Positions 1 through 11,773 of a stretch of DNA of 64,000 nt are shown piece by piece. This DNA comes from Pegoplata infirma (taxonomy: Eukaryota > Arthropoda > Insecta > Diptera > Anthomyiidae). Within the stretch, counting starts at the first letter, position 1. Each line of letters begins with the position of its first letter. Under the pieces are notes generated by a model, which had not been told where the DNA came from, searched no databases, and saw only the letters and a program-made list of their open reading frames with translations. The stretch is from contig OY992536.1 in assembly GCA_963921195.1 (NCBI GenBank), forward strand, positions 327,873,038 through 327,937,037, read 5' to 3'. The translations under genes and the position numbers were made by a program.

Positions 1-1024
1 AGCTAACTAAAAACACAAAACTTTTCAGGAGAGCAAAAAAACCGTCGCATTCGCGTATTTTTAAATGTTTTGTCATTCGATCTTTTACAATATTAATTAA
101 TAATTACTACTAAATTTTACATGTGCCTTGTTTGTAAAAATCCGTATTATTCGCTGAGTTACAGCAGATAGCTCAACCTTTTTTATTTGAAATTAATCAA
201 CCTAAGCAGATAGCTCATTAAATATAGACTTTAAAGCTTTATAACTTTTTAACGGATTATGATAAAAATATGATTTTGGTACCATATTTCTCAGTTTTTT
301 AAGCCCTTCCAGTACAGGTGTTAAAAAATCATTTTAAGTTTTTTTTTTTAAATCATCGATTTTTCGCGCTTTATCGCCATTATTTGGAACCTTCATGAAG
401 CTTGCGAAAAATGTCATATCACTTGTGTTTGCTGTACAATCGAATGTGCAAATAAAATATGCAAAAAATTTAACCTTTTTTGCTCCGCATCGAAATAAGG
501 GTCAAAAACCGCGGAAAGGAGTTGAAATTTTCCAAAAAAAAACTATGCCGTTATTATTATTGATGGAAAACCCTTCTAAAAAGTGATAATATCAAAAAAT
601 TTAAATTTAAAAGTTTACTCTAGTAAACTATACTGTAGATAGCTCAAATTTTTATTTATAAAAAAACATGGTTTCACATAGCTCATACTATTTTTGCAAT
701 AAAATAGTCTTAAAATAATTTTTTTGTTCTGAAATTAATACCATAGATGACACTTACGCCAACGAACATTTTGCCATCAAAAACTCATTTTCGTCAACCG
801 AGCAAATAGCTCAAATTGAATATAGTTCCACGATATGATCATATATATTTCATTTTTACCCGGGTGAGAAAACTAAGTGAAATCTATAGATAAAATAAAA
901 AATATGTGAAAGTGTTTTTTTAACTTGGTGATTTGGTGATTTTTTCAGACTTTTTTATGAAATTAAAAAAAAAAAAAAAATAATATTATTTTTCTATTTA
1001 CTAAATTCGTGCTGTCTTATATTA
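1..1024. other. AT-rich non-coding stretch with a recurring 10-mer
   Basis: No gene is recognisable. The motif AGATAGCTCA or a one- or two-base variant recurs at about 166, 208, 637, 676 and 804, which suggests an old dispersed or tandem repeat. The 63-residue frame near 395 has no recognisable features and is probably chance. Confidence 0.4.
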
Positions 1025-1032
1025 GTTAGTGG

Positions 1033-1619
1033 TAGAGATGGGCGCGTGAGTGATTTTTGACTCACACTCACTCACGCTCACGACAGGAATTTTTGAATCA
1101 CGCACACTCACTCACGAGCATATTTTTTATACTCACACTCAATCACAATCACGTAAGTAAATTTAATACAACTCACACTCACGTGCACTCACACAATCTT
1201 CACTCAAACTCACGTTGACTCACACTCACGAAACACTTATTTATACAAAAACAAATTTCAAAAACTAAAATTTTAAAAATCATTCAAAATTTTCAGCAAA
1301 ATTTAAAGTTCAGCGAAATTTTGCATTTTTTTTTTTTTTTTACTTTTTTCGGGACGAAATATGAAATTAAACCATATTTTACAATTTTTTGTTGCTTTTT
1401 TTGGTACAAAAGGAAATATGAAGAGAAAATAAATCACGAAAACTCACGCAAAAAAATCGACTCACGCACACTCACTTACGAAAAAATCTTACTCACGCGC
1501 ACTCATTTACGCAATTTTTTTCTCCACTCACACTCACTCACAATCACAATTGAAATCAGTCACACTCACGCGTGATCACGAGTGAATCACGCTCTAATCT
1601 GCTCATGTGCCCATCTCTA
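1033..1619. mobile_element. hAT-type non-autonomous element rich in CACTCAC repeats
   Basis: The ends are inverted repeats, TAGAGATGGGC on the left and GCCCATCTCTA on the right. They are flanked by a perfect 8-bp direct repeat, gttagtgg, at 1025-1032 and 1620-1627. TIRs of this form and 8-bp duplications are typical of hAT elements. The interior is made mainly of degenerate CACTCAC/GTGAGTG motifs with no transposase, so it must have moved in trans. A related, rearranged copy lies at 5934-6985. Confidence 0.85.
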
Positions 1620-1627
1620 GTTAGTGG

Positions 1628-2433
1628 TTTTAATTACGTATTACAATTTAAGGTTAGAGTAAAATTTTGTGCGAGAAAACAAAGTGAAAACCATTTTTAT
1701 TATTTTTAATTTTATAAAAATTTTATAAATATATTTCATTTTAAAAATAAAAGTAGCATTTATTGAATGGAAGTATTTCATTTCAAAAATAAAAAGTAGG
1801 ATTTATTCAATGAAAGTATTTCATTAGAATTAAATACTTTTTTCATTAAAGTAATGCAAAATTTTCATAAATACAATTTATATTTTGTATGAACAATTTT
1901 CATTAATTTAATTTTCATTAATTTAATTTTCATTAATTTTCATTTTTGTCGTGTACAAATTTCTATCAGTGTACGAGTCAAAAAAAAAATGTTGTTAGAG
2001 TTTTTCTCGTGTCAGTATTGTTTACCGAGATATGTGCATCTCGGGAATGTCAAATTTCAGATACTAAATTAGGACTTATTCTAAATTAGTCTATTCCATA
2101 TTTTTCTGTATAGTACTTTCCCTTGAAAATAGTATACGGTATAGTTCACTGTAAGACCCTTTTGATTTTGTATAGAGACCATCATGCCATACTTTATTAT
2201 TATTTATGGGATATTTTTTCTTAGGGAAAAATGTTTTAGAATCTGTCTTAGAATCACAGATTTTTTTCTTAAGAAAAATGTTTAAAAACTTTTCTTTCAA
2301 AATTGAGTCAAAAGATTAAACTTAAAAAACAAATCTTTTAAAAAGATTTTTAAAAAGGATTTGTTTTCAAAAATCTACAGAGAAAGATTTTTAAAAAGGA
2401 TTTGATTTTTCAGTCTTCTCTAATCTAATATTC
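1628..2433. other. AT-rich non-coding stretch
   Basis: Contains ATTTCATT/TTAATTT simple repeats (about 1735-1945) and a run of AAAGATTTTTAAAAAGG motifs (about 2320-2410). The minus-strand 69-residue frame near 2091 is low complexity. No gene seen. Confidence 0.4.
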
Positions 2434-2709
2434 ATATCGCTCCTTTACTTGTATAGTGTCACAACTCAAAATATTTGATTTAGCAGAAAACACGTTTAAA
2501 GTTTACTATTGAAACTGATTTCTAATTGAAAAAGGCCGGTACATAGAAAATGTAATAATGGCGTGTACTCTTCTCAAACGGTGAGTTTAAAAGATATTAA
2601 TACGAATTTTTGACACAGTATAAAGCGTGATATAACGAATAATTCTGCATCATTAACTCAAAAAACGCATTTTTTGAGTTATGACACTATACAAGTAAAG
2701 GAGCGATAT
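2434..2709. mobile_element. MITE with about 38-bp TIRs
   Basis: A near-perfect inverted repeat of about 38 bp begins ATATCGCTCCTTTACTTG at the left end and is mirrored at 2672-2709. The interior is about 200 bp and non-coding. The target duplication is ambiguous because the ends are AT-rich, so the superfamily is not assigned. Confidence 0.75.
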
Positions 2710-2990
2710 GTACCTACAAGGGTGTTATGGTGGTATTGTAGGATAAACAACAAACAAACAATAGCTAAAGGAAGCAGGATTCATTCATCATCTCTTCGTT
2801 TAATCACAAATTAGTCACTGACAATGAGTCGAAAAAAAGGTGAAATCTATCTACCTTTGCTGCTTACAAGTAAAGAGGAATTAAAAAAAAAAATAAAGGG
2901 GAAAACGCGTGCATCTGAAAGTACAACAACTACACTATTTACAGATGTAATTCGAAAAAAATTCCAATAATAATTTCGAATTACAAATAA

Positions 2991-3379
2991 CACTGCGTGA
3001 CAAAACAGACCACTATTTTAGAAAACAAGAGGTGTGACCAACGTTTCTATATATTTGAGACATGCTGATTTCAATGGCGTACTCCGTTTTTCGATGTATG
3101 GTACAGTTTTCTTGCAAAATGTCATTAAATATTTGCTGATTTCGAGCCAGAAATATTGCTACAAGTCATATCTTTGTTTTTCATGCCATAAAATTTTAAA
3201 ATCATTAACTTTGCAAATTTTTTTGTTAAAAAACTGGCTCGAAATCAGCAAATCTTTAACGTTTTGCAAGAAAACTGTACCATACATCGAAAAACATAGT
3301 ACGCCATTCGAATTAGCATGTCCGAAATATATAGAAATGATGGTCGTAACTCTTGTTTATTTTTTAGTGTTTCGCAGTG
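2991..3379. mobile_element. Foldback MITE with 3-bp TAA target duplication
   Basis: A nearly complete palindrome: the left arm (from CACTGCGTGAC) is mirrored by the right arm (ending TTCGCAGTG), so the element would fold into a hairpin with a short central loop. TAA is duplicated on both sides (2988-2990 and 3380-3382). A 3-bp TWA duplication fits PIF/Harbinger-type MITEs, but the family name is inference. It is inserted in the satellite-bearing element 2933-5062. Confidence 0.7.
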
Positions 3380-3382
3380 TAA

Positions 3383-5045
3383 TCTTTTTCGAATTACAAT
3401 TGATTTTTATCATTAAAATTTGTTATTCGTAAAAGATCAATTGTAATTCGAAAAAAGATCAATTTTAATTCGAAATAGATAAATTTTTATTCGAAATTAA
3501 TTTTAATCCGAAAAGATCAATTGTAATTCGAAAAAGATCAATTGTAATTTGAAAAATATCAATTGCAATTCGACAAAGATCAATTGTAATTCGAAAAAGA
3601 TTAATTGTAATTTGAAACATTTTAATTGTAATTCGAAATAGATCAATTGTAAATTACAATTCGAATTTTCGAATTACAATTGATATTTTTCGAATTACAA
3701 TTGATTTTTTAGGAATAACAAATTTTAATGATAAAAATCAATTGTAGTTCGAAAAATATTATTTGTAATTCGAAAAAGATCAATTGTTTTCCGAAAAATA
3801 TCAATTGCAATTCGAAAGAGATCAATTGTAATTCAAAAAAAGATCAATTGTACATTGAAATTGATCAATTGAATTCGAAATAAATCAATTTTAATTTGAA
3901 AAGAATAAATAATCTTTTTAATTTTAATTTGAAAAAAATAAATAATCTTTTCAATTTTAATTTTAATTTGAAAAGATTATTTATTCGAATAAGATCAATT
4001 GTAATTCGAAAAAGATCAATTGTAATTTGAAAAATATCAATTGCAATTCGACAAAGATCAATTGTAATTCGAAAAAGATCAATTGTAATTCGAAAAAAGA
4101 CCAATTGTACTTCGAAAAAGTCCATTACATTTCGAAATAGATCAATTGTAATTCGAAAAAGATCAATTGTATTTCGAAAAAAATCAATTGTAATTCGATA
4201 AAAATGAATTGTAGTTCGAAAAAGATCAATTGTTATTCGAAATAGACCAACTGTATTTCGAAAAAGATCAATTGTAATTTCAAAAAAAGATACATTTTAC
4301 TTCGAAAAAATCAATTGTAATTCGAAAAAGATCAATTGTATGCCAAAAACGATCAATTGTAAACCATCAATTGTAATTTGAAAAATATATCAATTGTAGT
4401 TTGAAAAAGATAAATTGCAACTCCATAAAGATCAATTGCAATTCGAGAAAGATCAATTGTAATTTGAAATAGATCAATTGTAATTCAGACAAGATCAATT
4501 GTTATTCGAAAAATATCAATTGTAATTCGAATACGATCAATTGTAATTCGAAAAATAATAATTGTAATTCGAAAAAAATCAATTGCAGTTCGAAAAAGAA
4601 AAATTGTTATTAAAAAAAATCAATTGTAATTCGAAAAAGATCAATTGTAATTCGAACAATATCAATTGTAATTCGAAAAACATAAAATGTAATTCGAAAT
4701 AGATCAATTGTAGTTAGCAAAAGATCAATTGTAATTCGAAAAAAGATCAATTGTGCTTCGAAAAAATCAATTATAATTCGAAACAGATCAATTGTAATTC
4801 AATTGATCTTTTTTGAATTACAATTAACCTTTTTCGAATAACAATTGATCTTTTTCGAATTACAGCTGATATTTTTAGAATTACAATTGTAGTCTTCGGA
4901 CTACAAGTGATTTTTTCGAATTACATTTTATATATTTTGAATTACAGTTGATGTCTTTCGAATTACAATTGATCTTTTTCGAATTACAAATGAATTTTTC
5001 AAATTGCAAATAGAGTTTTAAAATTACACTTGATCTTTTTCGAAT
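3383..5045. repeat. 21-bp satellite array, unit about GATCAATTGTAATTCGAAAAA
   Basis: Tandem, diverged units of about 21 bp, each with a CAATTG palindrome and, where conserved, TTCGAA. Blocks in both orientations occur: mostly the form given, but TTTTTCGAATTACAATTGAT near 3660-3720 and 4800-5045. Unit length and sequence vary widely, so the array is old compared with the 35-bp arrays further on. Confidence 0.85.
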
Positions 5046-5067
5046 CACATCTGTAAATAGTGCAGTA

Positions 5068-5933
5068 TAACAATAATTATTCGGTAATGATAAAAATCCA
5101 CAAAAGGTTACACAAAAAAAACCCTCGAATATACATGTTATTAAACAGATACATTTAATTATAGAATAAAAATACAACAATAATACCTAGAAGAATGGAC
5201 GAAAGGACGGACGACTGAAGGTACGAGATATACGTTGCTGCACGCTTTATGAGAGAAAGTACGTTCTGTATCTATTTTATATGAATGTCATTGCACATCT
5301 CAATTAAGAATTGATATTTCATTCTTTGACACGTGTTCTACAAATATTTTGAAATTATAAGTTTTTGTTGTTTTTTGTACCTTCACAGTCACCACCATCC
5401 GTGTTTGCCCACCCTTCATCCACTTTACCACAGTGTATCATCACATTGTTGTGATGATACCAAACTTTAAAAAAAAAAATTAAGTCCTTTTAATTGTTGT
5501 TTGCAACAATAGCGTAAAATCGCTAAATAACAAGGACTTTACTTACATACACACATACATATTTATTAGTAAGCGAAGGAACAAACGAACATGTGCAACA
5601 TCATTGTTAGAAATTTATACGTATACTTATTATTTCAAAAGTACCTACATACGTTTGTATGTGAAATCGTACCGGGTCTGTTTTACCTTCGATGTACACG
5701 TTAAGAGCCAGAGATTAATCTAAACGGTAACATTCATACGTTTGCTTTCCTGTTGCTTTTTTTATTCATATTACACAAGTGCAAAATAAGTAACGGGTTT
5801 ATTTATACAATTCATATAAATAGAACTTTTTAAGTCCTATCTACCTTTCTTCCTTTCTTCAAACAATTAGGTTAACATGATGTCCTTTCAAAAAAAACGT
5901 AGTTTTTGCTTCAGAAGTTTTAATGCCTTGTAC
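5068..5933. other. Non-coding stretch, nothing recognised
   Basis: Moderately complex AT-rich sequence with short microsatellite-like ACATAC runs near 5543-5565. No reading frame, RNA gene or inverted repeat that I can support. Confidence 0.4.
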
Positions 5934-6985
5934 TAGAGATGGGCGCTTGAGTGAATTTTGACTCACTCACGCTCACGAAAATAATTTCGCAATCACTCAC
6001 ACTCACTTACGAGCATATTTTTTCTACTCACACTCAATCACAATCACGTGAGTAAATTCAAGACACCTCACACTCACGTGCACTTGCACAAGCTTCACTC
6101 ACACTCACGTTGACTCACACTCACTAAACTCTAAACCAGCAAAAACTTGGTAACGGGTACCCCTTCCTGCCTCGCTTACGTGGTAATGGCTTTGTATACT
6201 ACAAATTACCATTAGCATGACATTACGCCAAAAAAAGGCAAAATGTGGTTACCTCCAATGACATCACCATGTTAAAGTAATTAACATTGAAATTGGGAGG
6301 TAACTAGTTACTCATATTTTTGCTAACCCCTTAAGTTGGTAATTGGTAAGCGAAGTTTTTGCTGGGAAAGTTTAAAGCTTAGCCAAATTTTAAAATTTTT
6401 TTGGGTTTTTTTTTGGGACGAAATTAAAAGTTTACAAAAATTTTACAATTTTAATACCGTGCACCACTCTGTGGTACAGGGTAGAGCTGGGATCGTGAGT
6501 GACTTTTCACGCACGCTCATAAAAAGTTTAATGACCCACGATCACGCACAAAATTGTTTTGTGCTCACGCTTACGCACGCTCGCGTGAGTAGAAATTTTT
6601 TTATTAGATTCACAATTTAATAACGATCACAAAATACTTACGAATTAAAATATGTAAAACAAAAATTATGACATATGTTTTTAAGCAATAATGCTTAAAA
6701 AATGTTTTTGATATTATAAAAAACTTATAAAATTTATAAATTTTTTTGAAAGATCATAAAAAATAAAGAAAACGTAACGAAAAACGTACACAAAAGAAAA
6801 AATAAACGGGGAAAAAATTAAAATCATGAAAAATTCACGTAACAATTTTACTCACGCACGAACTTTTTTTGTAACTCACGCTCACGCAGGCTCACATGAG
6901 TTGAAAAAAATGTACTCATTTACTTATCAATCACGTGATTCACTAGTGATTCACGATAATTACGTGATTCGTGCGCATTAGGACG
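5934..6985. mobile_element. Rearranged copy of the CACTCAC hAT-type element
   Basis: Starts with the TAGAGATGGGC terminus and CACTCAC-rich interior of the 1033-1619 element. It is interrupted by a 230-bp MITE (6136-6365), and a second terminus-like sequence, TAGAGCTGGGATCGTGAGTG, occurs near 6483. No matching right terminus or 8-bp duplication is visible, so this is a mosaic of at least two decayed copies. Confidence 0.6.
6136..6365. mobile_element. 230-bp MITE with CCAGCAAAAACTT ends
   Basis: Terminal inverted repeats CCAGCAAAAACTT and AAGTTTTTGCTGG, each next to GGTAAC/GGTAATTGGTAA motifs. It splits the CACTCAC element, so it inserted later. A one-ended match (CCCAGCAAAAATTTGGTAATG) lies at about 46626. 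Confidence 0.65.
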
Positions 6986-7029
6986 TCCAGCCAAACTTAA
7001 ATTTTCAAATTTCATGTCGTAATGCCTGC

Positions 7030-7230
7030 AAAACGATGGCCATGTTAGAGCTGATTGCGGAAAAATTTTTGAAAAAATTTCACAAGGTCATCTTCAGTCG
7101 GCAACCAGCGGTAAAAGTTGAAAAAAATTACGTATTTCGACCAAAATTCATGTCCGAATTTTTTGGCCAAATCCGGCTCAAGAATTCGAAAATTTTGCGT
7201 ACTTATTGGAAAAATATTTAAAAAAATCCA
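7030..7230. repeat. Dispersed repeat fragment shared with 38.8 kb
   Basis: The stretch containing GACCAAAATTCATGTCCGAA and CAAATCCGGCTCAA recurs with few changes at 38848-38905 and, in part, on the other strand at 40500-40610. The small frame here is probably not a gene. Confidence 0.55.
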
Positions 7231-7267
7231 AAACCGCTTAGCAAAAAAGTGCGGAGTGCTTCTATTT

Positions 7268-8553
7268 GGAGTGCTTTAAAACTACAACAAATGTAATGAA
7301 ATACAACAAAAATAACAAAAAACACAAGAAAAAAATGCAAAGACATTCTTTTCTACTCCATAAAAAGTTGTTATTCATCACTTAACTCGTTACCTTCCGC
7401 TACACTCCCATACAAAAGTAAGTACACTCAAAAAAAAAAAAACTGTAATGTTAGCAAAAAAAGCTTGTAAGCCTACAAGAAAATTTGCTGATTTTGAACC
7501 CACAATTTTTTTGCTAAAGTTAGCAAAAATGTTTTGCCAATAATTAGTTAACTAAATATTTTTTTTTTGAACTTAGTTTATACACATCTGAGGACCCCAT
7601 TGGGTTCGGACCCGATAGGTCCAGACCCCGATGGGCCTAGACCTAGTTGGGTTCCTTAAAAATCGTCATAGTTTTTGATCCAAAATTTGTGTCCGTTTCG
7701 CTCTACCTTGCTTAGTTTTTGAGATACGTGATTACAGGGGACCACTGGGGTCTTGAGAATTAAAAAACTCGATAACTTCAAAAATATTACTCGGAGAGCT
7801 TTTGACTATTTTTCGGTCTTGTTCTACGTGTTGAGAGCTACAAAAACGCTTTTGGACTTTTTGTTGTGTCGGCAATATTTACCGAGATATGAGCATTTTA
7901 AAATTTTCGGGAATGCTAACTTTTTTGTATCCAAAGTTAGGGCCCATTAGGGTCCACACATGTGAAGAGGACCGGCGATACTATGGAGATTCTAAGAACC
8001 AAAAATGGCCTCCATTTTGCTCTATCTGGCTTAGTTTCCGAGATAGCGCCATTTTAAGTTTTCTGAAAATAAAAAAAAATTACCATTTATTTTGCTAATA
8101 TTAGCAAAAAATCTTGTAAAAATGAAGTCAACTCAATTTCAAATTTAGCAAAAGAAATTAGTTCAAAGTTTGTTTAAAATTGCTAATGGGCTAAATGAAG
8201 TTTACAAGAACTTTTTGCTAACATGCTAATCTCAACTAAAAATTTGCTAAAAGTTAGCTAACTAGCGTTAGCAAAAAAAAATTAGTAAATCTATTAACGT
8301 ATTTTTTTGAGTGTAGATATTCAGTAGATAAGAAGTACTCCGAGCTTTCAAACAACTTCCAACTACTTCCCTGGAGTAGTTCTTATCTACTGAATATCTA
8401 CTTACATTTGTATGGAGGTGTCGCGATAGGTAATGAGTTAAGAGCTGAATATCTATGTATTCTGGAGTAGAAAAAAATTTTGTGTGTTTTTGTCTTGTGT
8501 TTTTTGTTATTTTTGTTGTATTTCATTACATTTGTTTTGTTTTAAAGCACTCC
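7268..8553. mobile_element. Foldback element interrupted by an 889-bp MITE
   Basis: GGAGTGCTTTAAAAC and the following 70 bp (CAACAAATGTAATGAAATAC and on) are mirrored at 8466-8553. A second inner inverted repeat (TTCAGTAGATAAGAA, about 8323 and 8381) is present. The intact TA-flanked element 7425-8313 sits between the arms. Confidence 0.6.
7425..8313. mobile_element. Intact 889-bp TA-flanked TIR element (family E)
   Basis: Termini CACTCAAAAAAA and TTTTTTTGAGTG with TA on both sides (7423-7424, 8314-8315), as in Tc1/mariner-type MITEs. The interior has repeated GCTAATATTAGCAAAAA motifs at both ends and a GC-richer core with GGACCCGATAGGTCCAG-like semi-palindromes. It is the reference copy that lets the 15-kb interrupted copy at 11208-26163 be recognised. 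No transposase. Confidence 0.85.
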
Positions 8554-8574
8554 ACTGGGAAGTGGTAATGACTT

Positions 8575-9060
8575 TTTTTGCAGGGCGTGATTTTTGTCTA
8601 CAGATGCTAATTTTTAATCATAAAATTTTTTTTTTTATCCAAATTAGTCCCAAAAGTTGGAAAATGAAACCAAAAATGCTGTTCTGCGATTTTGGTCCAC
8701 ATATGCTGATTAGCATTTTCGGACCAAAATCGTGTTTTTATATTTTTTTTAATATTTTTTAGATAACCAATGTTGGAAAATGTTAAGTGTGTTGTCTAAA
8801 AAAATATTAAAATATATAAAAAGCTATTCTGATACAAAAATGCTAATTTGCGAGTTTGGTCCACAGATTCTGATCAGCATTTTTGGACCAAAATCGTGTT
8901 TTTATATTTTTTTAATACACACTTCACATTTTCAACTTTTGAGACCAATTTGGATAAAAAAAAAAAAAATTTTATGTTTAAAAATCAGCATCTGTGGACC
9001 ATAATCGAAAATTTATATTTTTTTTTTTTTTTTAATTTTTTAAAACCTAAAACTTTGATT
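8575..9060. repeat. Tandem/dispersed repeat with GATCAGCATTTTTGGACC core
   Basis: Repeated modules: a palindromic core near GCTGATCAGCATTTT, GGACCAAAATCG, a T-rich run, then AGATAACACACTTAACATT-like sequence. The same modules recur on both strands at 39785-40500. The short frames over it are repeat translations. Confidence 0.6.
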
Positions 9061-9113
9061 TAATCCGATTGGCTTCAAATTTGTACCTCTAATTTATACC
9101 ACATACTTTAGAC

Positions 9114-10298
9114 CAGAGCTTCTCACTAACTTTTGCTTTGCGACCCCTTTTCAATATTTCAAATTTTTCGCGACCGCCAAATAAAAAAAAAACCAATAAG
9201 AAAATTTAAATTGGCCAAAACCGACCATATTATACTCTACACCAGGTTTCACCCAAAAATGGGTCTCAAGTCCAAACATGGACTCATTAGATCCCTAGTT
9301 TTTGAAATCTTTAATTAGTGTAGAAAACACACAGAAGCGAAAATTGAGGGATGTAGGCTATTTTACTGCCAATAGACCGATTTTATATCGAACGAAATTT
9401 TTATATGAGTACTATTGTAAGTCTAAAAATGGTCCAATTATGATCAGATTTGATAAAGTTACCAAAGTACACGTTTTACAAACTTGACCAATGTTTTTGT
9501 CAAATATTTCCTTTTCATGAGTTTTGAAATACTTTTACGAACATCCGAAGGGTGGTTTGTATGGGGACTACAAGTAGAACTGGTCCGATGTCTTTAAAAT
9601 TTGGAATGATTCTTTTTAAGTACTTTTACCTGCTAAATTATAATACGAGTTTAAGAGTAGTTTATTGCCAAATTTAAAGGGGACGTTTGTATGTGGGATA
9701 TATCTAAACATGGACCGATTTTTTTCAACACCGTTTTTTTAACATTTTATCTGTTTTCAAAGTCCCCAAGTAATTAAGGATGCTAATAGCATTTTGTCCT
9801 AGCGATCATATCCTGAAGTAGTCAGATTTAAAAATGGTGCTTTTTAAACTATGAAGCTTAAAATGGCGTATATCCTAAAGTTGACGGATTTAAAATTGTT
9901 GGACTTTGAACGAAAAAATAATATAAATTATGGTAAAATTGTAATTTTTGGCATGCATATGGTACGTAACATAAGGGATCTGGATTTTTCGGTGTAAGGG
10001 TGGAAAGACGAAAGGAAAAAGGGATAAAAAAAATGCAGTCCTTTCCAGAGTTTTTTGAAGCCGACTGATAAGCTGAAAACCTAAAAATAGGCATAAATTG
10101 GCAGATCCTAACGTAGCCGTATATTTTTATATTTTGATAACTCAGCAATTACCAAAAAAGTATGCTTTACTTTTTTTACATATTTCAGAAATTTAATTTT
10201 AATAATTTTATCATGATTTTTACCAAACTTTTCGCGACCCCCTAGAAATGCTTCCGAGACCCCCTCGGGGGTTGCGACCCACCGTTTGAGAACCATTG
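9114..10298. mobile_element. hAT-type element, 1185 bp
   Basis: Ends CAGAGCTTCTCA and TGAGAACCATTG, with subterminal GCGACCCC motifs at both ends, are flanked by a perfect 8-bp duplication ctttagac (9106-9113, 10299-10306). The duplication fits the nTnnnnAn target preference known for hAT elements. The interior has no recognisable transposase, only short frames. Confidence 0.85.
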
Positions 10299-10306
10299 CT
10301 TTAGAC

Positions 10307-11207
10307 TCTTGAGAAACTCAGAAGTTCAAGAAAAAATGGCACTATGAAATATCATAGTTAATTAATCATAAAATCATTTAAAAATATATTTAGGTAATTT
10401 TTCGTTTAAGCAAACGATATGTATTCATAAAATTTAATGTCAAACTTTCCGAATTTATTATAAATTAATAAAATTAGAGAAACAAGAGAAATTTGAGTAT
10501 ATGACATAGTTGTACATATTTACAAACATAGATACACAGGTACATACACACATACATACATATAAAACATAATTATTTTTAATAATATTTGAAACCTTAC
10601 TGTTTCTTCTTCACCTGTAGAATTCCATAAATATAACTTTTACCGAACGAAGGGCGTTGCTAAGAAATAAAGTCTTCGCTATATTCTTTGCGTTGGCTCA
10701 GCATACTTGTTCCTTCAATCATCCCGTACCCTGTGCTTAATACCATGGTATGCGTAACTATGGTAATTCGTATATGTACAGTAGTGCTCACAATTAAAGC
10801 ACAACGATTTTTTTTTCATAAAAAATAGTGGATTACACTATAAAAATACCAATTTGATACATATTGAACATATTAAAAATATGTATGGTGCATTTAAAAA
10901 TTAACAGTTATGACTGGTTATGACGAATTTTATTTTTTTAAACTCCATTTTCCCTGTGTTTGTTGTAGACACAATCATAAACACTCTCAAAATTTAAAAT
11001 TTTGCCAATTTAAAGACTTTCTGTGTAGCAGGTCTATATTTTATTATAAATTTTCAAACAAAAAAATATTGTTTTATGATTATTTACAACAATCACATGG
11101 GAAAAATTGATTTATGATTGAGTTATGACTATTTTCTACACACGATGTAAATACCGCAAACTGTGTTATTATTTTGACCGTAACTGTAGAAAAATATGTA
11201 CCTACAA
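10307..11207. other. AT-rich flank, nothing recognised
   Basis: Contains a short ACATACAC microsatellite (about 10530-10565) and otherwise unremarkable AT-rich sequence. The small frames on both strands have no recognisable domain. Confidence 0.4.
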
Positions 11208-11221
11208 CACTCAAAATAATA

Positions 11222-11773
11222 CACTCAAAATAAATTCTCTGTCCAATCAGCAGAAAAATCTGCTGAAAATACACCCATTTTGAGCCATATGAGAAATCTG
11301 CTGATTTTAGCAGACACGGTTTGCTAAATATCTATCATAAGAGGTGAATAAATATATAAAAAAAAAAAAAAAACATACGCCGTCAGCCAGCATCGAACTC
11401 GCCACCTTCCGATTTGAAAGTACACTTCTTAACCACTACGCTACGGAAGCTTATACTTTTATCTGGCGTTTTAGTTATTAAACATGTGTGTCTGATTTAA
11501 GCAGAAATATCTGCTGATTTTAGCAGAAAAATCTGCTGATTTTAGCAGAACAATCTGTTCTGCTTTTTTTATATAAAAAACATTCTTGAAAAAATAATGA
11601 AATTCAGCAAACAAAATCAGTATAAACATAGTAAAATGTCTGTTATTTTCTTAAACTGAATGACAGAGATTTTAGTAAAAATGTCCTTCTCAGCAGAACA
11701 ATCTGTTAAAAGATTGCTAATTCAAATTGAAAGTTGTTTTACAGATTTTTTGACAGAGTTTTTCTTTTGAGTG
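11222..11773. mobile_element. 552-bp TA-flanked MITE carrying a tRNA-like module
   Basis: Ends CACTCAAAATAAATTCTCTG and its mirror (CAGAGTTTTTCTTTTGAGTG), with TA at 11220-11221 and 11774-11775. Removing it restores the start of the interrupted family E element. The interior repeats AGCAGAAAAATCTGCTGATT palindromes and holds a tRNA-like sequence on the minus strand. Confidence 0.85.
11379..11457 (-). ncRNA. tRNA-like sequence inside a MITE
   Basis: Read on the minus strand it has an A-box-like TAGCGTAGTGGTTAA and a B-box-like GAGTTCGATGC about 40 bases later, at spacing close to that of tRNA genes. The D and acceptor stems do not pair properly and the putative anticodon arm has only a 5-base loop (ACTTTC/GGAAGT). 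It is therefore a tRNA-derived pol III promoter relic, not a working tRNA. The A-run at 11359-11373 gives a T-run downstream on the plus strand only. Confidence 0.6.

Larger units (their letters stand above)
2933..5062. mobile_element. TIR element carrying a 21-bp palindromic satellite
   Basis: The ends are inverted repeats: CACTATTTACAGATGTAATT on the left (2933 on) and its mirror, ending AAATAGTG, at 5036-5062. Both TIRs run straight into the AATTCGAAAAA satellite motif, so the array lies inside the element. A second, short element (2991-3379) is inserted near the left end. There is no coding capacity; the 132- and 99-residue frames translate repeat sequence. Confidence 0.65.

Noticed and set aside
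11379..11457. Functional tRNA gene
   Set aside because: A and B boxes are present but the acceptor and D stems do not pair and the anticodon arm is irregular; it lies inside a MITE.
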